Notes under the pieces: model-generated
What the model was told of the DNA's origin: nothing
Seen by the model: the letters and a program-made list of their open reading frames with translations, nothing else
Database searches by the model: none
Part shown: positions 7,105-12,480 of the stretch, piece after piece
How the letters are laid out: each line of letters opens with the position of its first letter
Numbering within the stretch: position 1 is the stretch's first letter
Program-made: the position numbers and the translations under genes
Assembly: GCA_041580375.1 (NCBI GenBank)
Contig: JBFGDZ010000107.1
Location: forward strand, 1-12,480
Source: JAPUIN01 sp041580375
GTDB taxonomy: Bacteria > Acidobacteriota > Polarisedimenticolia > Gp22-AA2
Direction: 5' to 3'
Length of the DNA stretch: 12,480 nt

Positions 7105-7944
7105 TCAACGGCCGAGCAGCCGCCGGACCCTCTCGCGGACGGGCGGGTGCGTCCGGAAGAGACCGGCGAGCGTCTCCCTGCTGAGGGGCCTGACGATGAA
7201 CAGATGGCTCGCGGCCGGCCCCGCGGCGGGCATCGGGATCCGCTTGCCGTACTCCTCGAGCTTCTGCAGGGCGCTCGCCAGCCCGTGCGGGCTCCCCGCC
7301 AGCCGGGCGCCGGAGGCGTCCGCCTGATACTCCCGCGAACGTGACACCGCCATCTGCACGAGCCCGGCGGCGATCGGTGCGAGAAGCACCGTGGCCAGCA
7401 GGGCGATCGGATTGCTCCCCCGATCGCCCCGGCCGCCCCCGCCGCCGAACAGCGAGGCGAAGAAGGCCAGGCGGGCCAGCACCAGAACCGCGGCCGCGAG
7501 CGTCGCCGCGACCGATCCGATCAGCACGTCCCGATTGCGGACATGAGCGAGCTCGTGCGCCAGGACCCCTTCCAGCTCCTCGGCGTTGAGGAGGCGCATG
7601 ATGCCGTGCGTCACGGCCACCGCCGCGTGCTCCGGGTTCCGACCCGTCGCGAACGCGTTGGGCGCGTCCGCGGGGATGAGATAGACGCGCGGCATCGGCA
7701 TGTCGGCCCGCGCCGTGAGGCTCTCGAGAATGTCGAACAGCTGCGGCGCCTGGTCGCGCGACAGCGGCATGGCCCGGTACATCTTCAGCACGAGCCGATC
7801 GGAGAACCAGTACGCGAAGAAGTTCATGCCGGCCGCGATCAGGAGAGCGATGATCATGCCGGATCGCCCTCCGAAGGCGCCGCCGATGACGACCAGCAGC
7901 GCCGAGAGGAGGGTGAGCAGGAAAGCCGTCTTGACCGTGTTCAT
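7105..7944 (-). CDS. htpX: HtpX-like membrane zinc metalloprotease (M48)
   Basis: 279 aa, normal HtpX length. HtpX is an inner-membrane protease that degrades misfolded membrane proteins, with its catalytic domain facing the cytoplasm. Seen here: two N-terminal hydrophobic segments (about 5-25 and 30-48), zinc-binding HELAH (His130, Glu131, His134), a further membrane pair (about 143-163 and 178-200), and the third ligand Glu205 in 'SREYQADASGA'. The 'DAPNAFATGRNPEHAAVAVT' stretch (93-112) is typical of the family. ATG 7942-7944 lies 3 nt after the hsp20 stop, and its ribosome-binding site (GAGGTGA) falls inside the last hsp20 codons, so the two genes are probably translationally coupled. The stress-operon setting agrees with the role of HtpX in membrane quality control. 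Confidence 0.93.
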   Translation of the reverse strand: MNTVKTAFLLTLLSALLVVIGGAFGGRSGMIIALLIAAGMNFFAYWFSDRLVLKMYRAMPLSRDQAPQLFDILESLTARADMPMPRVYLIPADAPNAFATGRNPEHAAVAVTHGIMRLLNAEELEGVLAHELAHVRNRDVLIGSVAATLAAAVLVLARLAFFASLFGGGGGRGDRGSNPIALLATVLLAPIAAGLVQMAVSRSREYQADASGARLAGSPHGLASALQKLEEYGKRIPMPAAGPAASHLFIVRPLSRETLAGLFRTHPPVRERVRRLLGR

Positions 7945-7947
7945 CTT

Positions 7948-8394
7948 TTATGTCACCTCGACGCGGATCGCCCTCGTCCGGGATTCGCCCTTCTTCGGCA
8001 GCACGATCTCCAGCACGCCGTTTTTCTGGCTCGCCTTGATGCCCGCCTGATCGACGTTCAGCGGCAGGCTGAAGGAGCGAGTGAACGGCCCGTAGGGCCT
8101 CTCCGCCCGGTGGCATCGGTCGGCCTTCATCTCCGGGGGCAGGGGGCGCTCGCCCCGGATCATCAGGGTGTCCTCGTCGACCCGGATCTCGATCGTCTCC
8201 TGCTCGATTCCCGGCAGGTCGGCGCGCAGGATGATGCTCTCGCCGTCCTCGAAGATATCCACGGCCGGCGCCCATCCGCCGCTCTCCAGGTTCTCCTGGC
8301 CGCGCTGTCGCGCCAGGGTCTCCTGAAAGAGGCTGTTCATGCGCTCCTGAATCATCATCATGTCCCGGAATGGATCCCATCGGGTCGTCGTCAT
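7948..8394 (-). CDS. Small heat-shock protein, Hsp20/alpha-crystallin family
   Basis: 148 aa from ATG 8392-8394. sHsps are ATP-independent holdases that keep unfolded clients accessible to ClpB and DnaK. The N-terminal arm (1-40) starts 'MTTTRWDPFRDMM', a common opening for bacterial Hsp20. The alpha-crystallin domain spans about 41-135, with 'ADLPG' (58-62), 'YGPFTRSFSLP' (101-111) and 'NGVLEIVLPKK' (125-135). An IxV motif (Ile143-Val145) near the C-terminus matches the oligomerisation motif of the family. The frame is open upstream to 8514, but that extension is Pro/Arg-rich, overlaps the end of clpB and has no homology, while AAGGAG lies about 9 nt before the chosen ATG. It sits 52 nt after clpB, a natural partner in disaggregation. 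Confidence 0.93.
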   Translation of the reverse strand: MTTTRWDPFRDMMMIQERMNSLFQETLARQRGQENLESGGWAPAVDIFEDGESIILRADLPGIEQETIEIRVDEDTLMIRGERPLPPEMKADRCHRAERPYGPFTRSFSLPLNVDQAGIKASQKNGVLEIVLPKKGESRTRAIRVEVT

Positions 8395-8446
8395 GATCCC
8401 TTCTCCTTCGATCTCCCCGGTCCCGTCGCGCCCCCGCGTCCGCGGC

Positions 8447-11071
8447 TCAGGCGCGCGCCCTGGCGGGCTCTCCCACGGCGGGCGAGGCGGTCCCCTCGAA
8501 TCGCACTCGCCCATCGGCGGCGTCCCAGTCGGCCCGCACCGCCTCGCCGGGCTGGAACCGTCCCTCCAGCAGCCGCCGCGCGAGCGGGTCGAGAACGAGA
8601 CGCTGCAGGGTTCGCTTCAGCGGACGCGCTCCGTAATGGGGATCGTACCCCACATCGGCGAGATGATCGCGCAGCTCCGGGGAGATGTCGAGTGTGATCT
8701 GGCGCGATTCGAGGATGCGGGCCAGCCGCCCCGCCTGGATGTCCACCACGCGGCGGAGATCCTCCCGCCCGAGAGCGTTGAACAGGATCACCTCGTCGAG
8801 CCGGTTGAGGAACTCCGGCCTGAACTCTTTCTTCAGCTCCTCCTCGACCCTGGCGCGCAGGGCATCGCGGTCTCCCTTCCATGACTGGATCAACGAGCCG
8901 GCGAAGTTCGAGGTCATCACGATCAGAGTGTTCTTGAAGTCGACGAGACGCCCCTTCCCGTCGGTGAGGCGGCCGTCGTCGAGAATCTGCAGGAGCGCAT
9001 TGAACACGTCCGGATGCGCTTTCTCGATCTCGTCGAACAGGATGACCGCATAGGGTCGCCGCCTCACGGCTTCCGTGAGCTGCCCTCCCTCGTCGTGCCC
9101 GACGTAGCCGGGCGGCGCGCCGATGAGCCGGGCCACGGAGTGCTTCTCCATGTACTCCGACATGTCCAGGCGGATCATCGCCCGCTCGTCGTCGAACAGG
9201 AACTCGGCCAGGGCGCGCGCCAGCTCGGTCTTGCCGACGCCCGTCGGCCCCATGAACAGGAAGGAGGCGGTCGGACGGGCCGGGTCGGCGAGCCCGGCCC
9301 GGGCGCGCCGGACCGCGTGGCTCACGAGGGTCACCGCCGGATCCTGGCCCACCACCCGGCGGCCCAGCCTTTCCTCCATGCGCAGGAGCTTATCGAGCTC
9401 CCCCTCCATCATCTTGCTCACCGGGATCCCGGTCCACCGCGAGACGATGGCGGCGATCTCCTCCTCGTCCACCTCCTCCTTCAGCATCGGACGTCCGCCC
9501 GCCTGCAGCTCGCGCAGTCTGGCGTTGGTCGCCTCCAGATTCTTCTGCAGTCCCGCCAGGTGCCCGTACCGCAGCTCCGCCGCCCGGCCGAGCTCTCCGC
9601 CCTTCTCGGCCTGATCCGCCTGCATCCGCGCCCGTTCGATCTGCTCCTTGAGGGACCGGATCTCGTCGATGAGGCGCTTCTCCGATGACCACTGCGCCTT
9701 CAGGGCATCGATCTCCTCCCGCAGGCGGCCCAGCTCCTTGCGGATCTCCTTCAGGCGCGTCTTGCTCGTGGCGTCCGGTTCCTTCTCGAGCGCCTTCTCC
9801 TCGATCGCCAGCTGGGTCGAACGGCGCTGCAGAGCGTCGATGTCGCGCGGCATGGAGTCGATCTCGATGCGCAGCCGGGAGGCCGCCTCGTCGATCAGAT
9901 CGATCGCCTTGTCGGGGAGGAACCGGTCGCTGATGTAGCGATGCGACAGCGTCGCGGCCGCGATCAGGGCGGCGTCCTTGATGCGGACGCCATGGTGCAC
10001 CTCGTAGCGCTCCTTCAATCCGCGCAGGATGGCGACGGTGTCCTCGACGCCCGGCTCGCCGACCTGGACCGGCTGGAAGCGACGCTCCAGTGCGGCGTCC
10101 TTCTCGATGTGCTTGCGGTATTCGGTCAGGGTCGTGGCGCCGACGCAGCGCAGATCGCCGCGCGCCAGGGCCGGTTTGAGCATGTTGGCGGCGTCCACGG
10201 CACCCTCGGCGGCGCCGGCGCCGACCAGCGTGTGCATCTCGTCGATGAAGAGCACGTAACGTCCCTCGCCCCGCTCGATCTCCCGCAGGAGCGCCTTGAG
10301 GCGGTCCTCGAACTCCCCGCGGTATTTCGCCCCGGCCACCAGCGCGCCCAGGTCGAGGGCGACGATCTCCTTGCTCTTGAGGCTCTCCGGAATGTCACCG
10401 TCGACGATGCGGCGGGCGAGCCCCTCCACGATCGCCGTCTTCCCGACGCCGGGCTCTCCGATGAGGACGGGGTTGTTCTTGGTGCGCCGCGACAGGACCT
10501 GCACCACCCGCCGGATCTCCTCGTCCCTGCCGATCACCGGATCGAGCTTGCCGCGACGGGCCAGATCGGTCAGGTTGCGGGCGTACTTCTCCAGCGCCTG
10601 GAACGATTCCTCCGGGTTCTGGGACGTGACGCGCTGCGCGCCGCGGACCGATTTCAATGATTCCATGATCCGCCCCGCGTCGGCGCCCGAGCGCCGGAGC
10701 AGATCGGCGGCCGGACCGCCACCCTCGAGCATCGCCAGCAGGAGGTGCTCGGTCGAGACGAAATCATCGCGGAACGAGTCGGCGCGCCGTTCAGCCGCCT
10801 CGAGCAGGCGGCGCAGGGGCTCGCCGATGTGGGGCGGGGAGCCTCCCTCGACGCGCGGCTTCGATTCGAGAATCCCGCTGACCTTGCGGCGCAGGGCCGG
10901 CACGTCGACGCCGATGCGCTGCAGGAGGATGGGGACGATCCCGCCTTCCTGGCCGAGCAGGGCGTCGAGCAGATGCTCGGGTGCGATCTCGGGATGGCCC
11001 CGCTCGACGGCCGATGAGTGGGCGGCCTGCAGGGCCTCCTGTGATTTGACCGTCAGTTTCTCCAGGTTCAC
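8447..11071 (-). CDS. clpB: ClpB, ATP-dependent protein disaggregase
   Basis: 874 aa, full ClpB length. Hexameric Hsp100 that pulls proteins out of aggregates together with DnaK/DnaJ/GrpE. Domains in order: Clp N-domain repeats (about 1-145); NBD1 with Walker A GEPGVGKT (205-212), pore-loop Tyr250 in 'AKYRGEFEDR', Walker B VLFIDE (273-278) and Arg fingers in 'ERRF' (329-332); the coiled-coil middle domain (about 400-525) that marks ClpB rather than ClpA/ClpC; NBD2 with Walker A GPTGVGKT (608-615), pore-loop 'GYVG' (655-658), Walker B VILFDE (676-681) and sensor-2 'GARPLKR' (814-820). The C-terminal tail is Ala/Arg-rich. The start is GTG 11069-11071, giving 'MNLEKLT', with GGGGAGG about 10 nt upstream. 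It heads the operon and lies behind a consensus promoter with a HAIR-like repeat. Confidence 0.96.
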   Translation of the reverse strand: MNLEKLTVKSQEALQAAHSSAVERGHPEIAPEHLLDALLGQEGGIVPILLQRIGVDVPALRRKVSGILESKPRVEGGSPPHIGEPLRRLLEAAERRADSFRDDFVSTEHLLLAMLEGGGPAADLLRRSGADAGRIMESLKSVRGAQRVTSQNPEESFQALEKYARNLTDLARRGKLDPVIGRDEEIRRVVQVLSRRTKNNPVLIGEPGVGKTAIVEGLARRIVDGDIPESLKSKEIVALDLGALVAGAKYRGEFEDRLKALLREIERGEGRYVLFIDEMHTLVGAGAAEGAVDAANMLKPALARGDLRCVGATTLTEYRKHIEKDAALERRFQPVQVGEPGVEDTVAILRGLKERYEVHHGVRIKDAALIAAATLSHRYISDRFLPDKAIDLIDEAASRLRIEIDSMPRDIDALQRRSTQLAIEEKALEKEPDATSKTRLKEIRKELGRLREEIDALKAQWSSEKRLIDEIRSLKEQIERARMQADQAEKGGELGRAAELRYGHLAGLQKNLEATNARLRELQAGGRPMLKEEVDEEEIAAIVSRWTGIPVSKMMEGELDKLLRMEERLGRRVVGQDPAVTLVSHAVRRARAGLADPARPTASFLFMGPTGVGKTELARALAEFLFDDERAMIRLDMSEYMEKHSVARLIGAPPGYVGHDEGGQLTEAVRRRPYAVILFDEIEKAHPDVFNALLQILDDGRLTDGKGRLVDFKNTLIVMTSNFAGSLIQSWKGDRDALRARVEEELKKEFRPEFLNRLDEVILFNALGREDLRRVVDIQAGRLARILESRQITLDISPELRDHLADVGYDPHYGARPLKRTLQRLVLDPLARRLLEGRFQPGEAVRADWDAADGRVRFEGTASPAVGEPARARA

Positions 11072-11118
11072 CGGTGCAGTGCCTCCCCTAATTTGGATTC
11101 AAGGTTAATACGAAGGAT

Positions 11119-11147
11119 ATTATAAATATTGAGTGTTTGATTGTCAA
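11119..11147 (-). promoter_or_regulatory. Consensus sigma-70 promoter of the clpB operon
   Basis: On the minus strand a perfect -35 TTGACA (plus 11142-11147) and a perfect -10 TATAAT (plus 11119-11124) are separated by exactly 17 nt. Transcription would begin near 11,112, giving a leader of about 40 nt with GGGGAGG before the GTG start. The A+T-rich stretch just upstream (about 11,148-11,193) could act as an UP element. No sigma-32-type promoter was recognised, so stress control would have to come from a repressor. Confidence 0.85.
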
Positions 11148-11148
11148 G
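11128..11148 (-). promoter_or_regulatory. HAIR-like (HspR) operator overlapping the clpB -35 box
   Basis: On the minus strand the sequence reads CTTGACA-N7-ACTCAAT. The HspR-associated inverted repeat (HAIR) consensus is CTTGAGT-N7-ACTCAAG. The spacing is exact and 11 of 14 arm positions match. The repeat covers the -35 element and part of the spacer, where repressor binding would block RNA polymerase. HspR/HAIR is known to control clpB and dnaK operons in several phyla. The left arm shares TTGA with the -35 box, so the independent support is mainly the right arm and the spacing. No hspR gene is in the window. Confidence 0.45.
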
Positions 11149-11230
11149 TATTTGCATGATTAATTAAGCTATTTAGAATAATGCATTTATATGGGATTAC
11201 ACGGTAGCCTGCTCGACGGAGGTCCGATCG

Positions 11231-12109
11231 TCAGGTTCTCTCGACTCCCACGCCCGGGCCGATCGGGGCCGGATCGGGACCCGTCCGGGGCAGGAACGAT
11301 CGGATCAGATCGAGACACTGCCGCGTGTGGGTCAGGAAGAGGTGGTGACCGGTGCCCCGGATCGTCTCGAGGCGCATGTGGGGATAGATGCCGGGGAGGG
11401 GGCGGACGTTGGCCAGGGGCGCCACCGAGTCCTGCTCGCCGTGGATCAGCAACGTGGGAAGGGGCGGGACGGAGGGGAGGATGCGATCGACGCGGTACCC
11501 GAGCAGGCAATGTTCGAGCGTCGACGTGAGTGATTTGAACGAGAACTTGTGGCTGTCGATCAGGACCGACCAGGGGAACCGGAACATGTATCGCAGCGTC
11601 AGCTCGAGCCCGCTCCGCTTCATCTGAGCCAGCGTCTCGGCGAGCGAGTGCTGGTTCAGGAGGCGCCGGTAATGAGGGGAGCCCCGCCAGAAGATCTCGT
11701 GCGCGGTGGCCGGATTGGAGAAACGGGGAAGGCTCAGCAGGATCATGCGCTCCACGTGCCCGCCGTAGAGGGCGGCATACTCGAGCGCGATCAGGCTTCC
11801 CAGGGAATGCGCCACGATCGTGAGCGGGCGGTCGGCGGCCCGGCGCCGCTCGAGGAAGCGACGCACGGCGTCGCGGAAGAACTCCATCGAATACTCGATG
11901 TGCGGCTTCGGCGACAGACCGAATCCCGGCAGGTCGGGGAGCAGCAGACGATGATCGCGACCCAGGCCGCGCACCTTCCGGTCCCAGTACCTGCGCGATC
12001 CGGTGATCCCGTGCAGGAACAGGAGGATGGGACCGTCGCGGCGCCCCCGTTCGACATAATGAAGCTGCCCGTGCGCACCCGAAGCCGGGTCATGCGGCGA
12101 TGGCGTCAT
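11231..12109 (-). CDS. Alpha/beta-fold hydrolase
   Basis: About 292 aa. The fold and catalytic triad are readable: oxyanion-region HGITGS (33-38), nucleophile elbow 'VAHSLGS' with Ser102, acid Asp227 in 'HGEQDSVAP', and His255 or His256 in 'RGTGHH'. 'PDLPGFGLSPKP' (58-69) is the usual loop after strand 4. The elbow has Ala instead of the first Gly of GxSxG, a tolerated variant. The substrate is unknown; esterase, lactonase or C-C hydrolase activity are all possible. The start is uncertain: ATG 12107-12109 gives an N-terminus close to the domain, an ATG at 12131-12133 adds 8 residues, and the frame stays open to 12283 with an Arg/Pro-rich, non-conserved stretch. None of these starts has a strong ribosome-binding site. 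It reads in the same direction as clpB, 159 nt upstream of it, and is divergent from glyA. Confidence 0.82.
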   Translation of the reverse strand: MTPSPHDPASGAHGQLHYVERGRRDGPILLFLHGITGSRRYWDRKVRGLGRDHRLLLPDLPGFGLSPKPHIEYSMEFFRDAVRRFLERRRAADRPLTIVAHSLGSLIALEYAALYGGHVERMILLSLPRFSNPATAHEIFWRGSPHYRRLLNQHSLAETLAQMKRSGLELTLRYMFRFPWSVLIDSHKFSFKSLTSTLEHCLLGYRVDRILPSVPPLPTLLIHGEQDSVAPLANVRPLPGIYPHMRLETIRGTGHHLFLTHTRQCLDLIRSFLPRTGPDPAPIGPGVGVERT

Positions 12110-12180
12110 GGCTCGTGCGGCGCATGATAGCATGCCGGCTTCGCGGGGCCGGATGCGCGGCGCCTCCTTCGGAGGGCGGT

Positions 12181-12210
12181 TTGATCGCTCCCGGGCGTGT
12201 GTCCTATCAT
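12181..12210 (+). promoter_or_regulatory. Candidate sigma-70 promoter for glyA
   Basis: TTGATC (12181-12186) and TATCAT (12205-12210) are 18 nt apart, matching 4 of 6 and 5 of 6 consensus bases. It lies in the divergent gap between the hydrolase and glyA and points toward glyA. A start near 12,217 would give a leader of about 190 nt. Confidence 0.4.
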
Positions 12211-12223
12211 GGCGGCACCGGCG

Positions 12224-12390
12224 GGCGCCGCGACGGCGCCGGATCCAACTTTCCCACCCCCGCGAAGGCGATCCGGAGTGCATGGCCCATCCCGCTCCGT
12301 CACGGAGCTCTCCCGGAACGCGGGAGAGTTCGGGTGGGGCGGGAGTGCCGGGCCGTCCCGGACCGGCCGGATCCGGCGGGGCGGCCGCCG
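12224..12390 (+). promoter_or_regulatory. Hairpin-rich leader of glyA (possible cis-regulatory RNA)
   Basis: Four stem-loops can be drawn before the glyA ribosome-binding site. GGCGCC/GGCGCC is at 12224-12240. GCTCCG/CGGAGC with a 3-nt loop is at 12294-12308. CTCTCCCG/CGGGAGAG with a 5-nt loop is at 12308-12328, extendable to 11 bp including one G-T pair. CGGCGG/CCGCCG is at 12374-12390, ending 3 nt before the ribosome-binding site. I could not match glycine, THF or ZTP riboswitch cores. GC-rich DNA forms stems easily, so this is only a candidate. Nothing else coding was supported between 12,110 and 12,406. Confidence 0.3.
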
Positions 12391-12406
12391 ATGAGAGGAG
12401 GATGAT

Positions 12407-12480
12407 GTGCTGGAAGCGGTGAGGGAGATCGATCCGGAGGTGGCGGCCGCGCTCGACGCCGAGGTCGCGAGGCAGGAGGA
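12407..12480 (+). CDS. glyA: Serine hydroxymethyltransferase, N-terminus only (3' end outside window)
   Basis: Only the first 24 codons and two bases are present, starting at GTG 12407-12409 behind AGAGGAGG (12394-12401) at 5-nt spacing. The translated start reads MLEAVREIDPEVAAALDAEV followed by ARQE. This strongly resembles the opening of bacterial GlyA, where a 'DPE(V/I)' stretch and 'E..RQ' precede the 'xIELIASEN' motif, which would lie just beyond the window. GlyA is the cytosolic PLP enzyme that interconverts serine and glycine and supplies one-carbon units to tetrahydrofolate. The call rests on a short segment. Two ATGs at 12402 and 12405 are out of frame. Confidence 0.7.
   Translation, partial: MLEAVREIDPEVAAALDAEVARQE

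Larger units (their letters stand above)
11089..11195. other. AT-rich intergenic island upstream of clpB
   Basis: This stretch is strikingly A+T-rich within otherwise very GC-rich DNA. It carries the clpB promoter and HAIR-like repeat on the minus strand, a TTAATTAA palindrome near 11,160, and a TGCAT/ATGCA dyad (11153-11157 and 11181-11185). It separates the alpha/beta hydrolase stop from clpB on the same strand. No intrinsic terminator for the hydrolase is evident, so some read-through into clpB is possible. Confidence 0.7.

Noticed and set aside
7067..8380. An upstream extension of the grpE frame through htpX and part of hsp20
   Set aside because: It is only the open shadow frame. GrpE homology begins after ATG 7066, and htpX and hsp20 occupy this DNA in another frame.
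8395..8514. An N-terminal extension of Hsp20 by 40 residues
   Set aside because: Pro/Arg-rich, overlaps the end of clpB, and a good ribosome-binding site precedes the inner ATG at 8394.
11135..11185. A CIRCE (HrcA) element before clpB
   Set aside because: The TTAGCACTC-N9-GAGTGCTAA pattern is not present. The dyads seen fit HAIR better or are just AT-rich.
12122..12136. A GCATG-CATGC dyad at the possible upstream start of the hydrolase as an operator
   Set aside because: Only five-base arms in a short region; too weak to support.
12110..12283. Extension of the alpha/beta hydrolase to its most upstream ATG
   Set aside because: The added 58 residues are Arg/Pro-rich without fold features and would place the start inside the glyA leader.
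12290..12406. A glycine, THF or ZTP riboswitch before glyA
   Set aside because: A GGAGAG-like string is present, but the conserved aptamer cores could not be found.
1..12480. tRNA, rRNA, CRISPR array, insertion sequence or phage genes
   Set aside because: No repeat array, transposase motif, tRNA cloverleaf or rRNA-like sequence was seen on either strand.

Overview
The window is about 12.5 kb of very GC-rich, gene-dense bacterial DNA. The only clearly AT-rich stretch is a short intergenic island near 11,090-11,195. The left end encodes the C-terminal barrel of the outer-membrane LPS-assembly protein LptD, so the organism is a diderm with LPS-type lipids. Protein style and base composition suggest something like Acidobacteriota or a related uncultured phylum. 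That placement is a guess from general resemblance, not from a marker gene.

Layout. From 2 to 6489 everything reads rightward in one packed block: lptD (5' part missing), a dTDP-4-dehydrorhamnose reductase (rmlD), an HpnA-like extended SDR sugar epimerase/reductase, a fused two-domain isoprenoid-alcohol kinase (VTE5-like plus VTE6/DUF92-like), a UbiA-family prenyltransferase, and an exported NPP/alkaline-phosphatase-superfamily phosphodiesterase. Several junctions overlap by 1, 4, 4 and 23 nt, which suggests one operon with translational coupling. From 12109 back to 6416 genes read leftward: an alpha/beta hydrolase, then a proteostasis operon clpB - hsp20 - htpX - grpE. The two blocks converge, and their last genes overlap tail to tail by 74 bp. 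At the right edge glyA (serine hydroxymethyltransferase) begins rightward and is cut by the window end.

How the genes may work together. The left block looks like envelope and lipid biogenesis: LPS export (LptD), deoxysugar synthesis (RmlD, HpnA-like), and a prenyl branch. In that branch the fused kinase could turn a free prenol into its diphosphate in two steps, and the adjacent UbiA enzyme could attach it to an acceptor. The right block is a stress operon: the ClpB disaggregase, a small heat-shock holdase, a membrane metalloprotease and the DnaK nucleotide-exchange factor. It is driven by a textbook sigma-70 promoter (TTGACA, 17 nt, TATAAT) with an AT-rich upstream stretch. An HspR/HAIR-like inverted repeat overlaps the -35 box, which would allow repression under non-stress conditions.

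The most noteworthy points are the VTE5-VTE6 fusion beside a UbiA gene, its apparent CTG start behind a strong ribosome-binding site, the HAIR-like operator in the consensus clpB promoter, and the grpE/phosphodiesterase antisense overlap. No RNA gene, insertion sequence, CRISPR array or phage gene was found.
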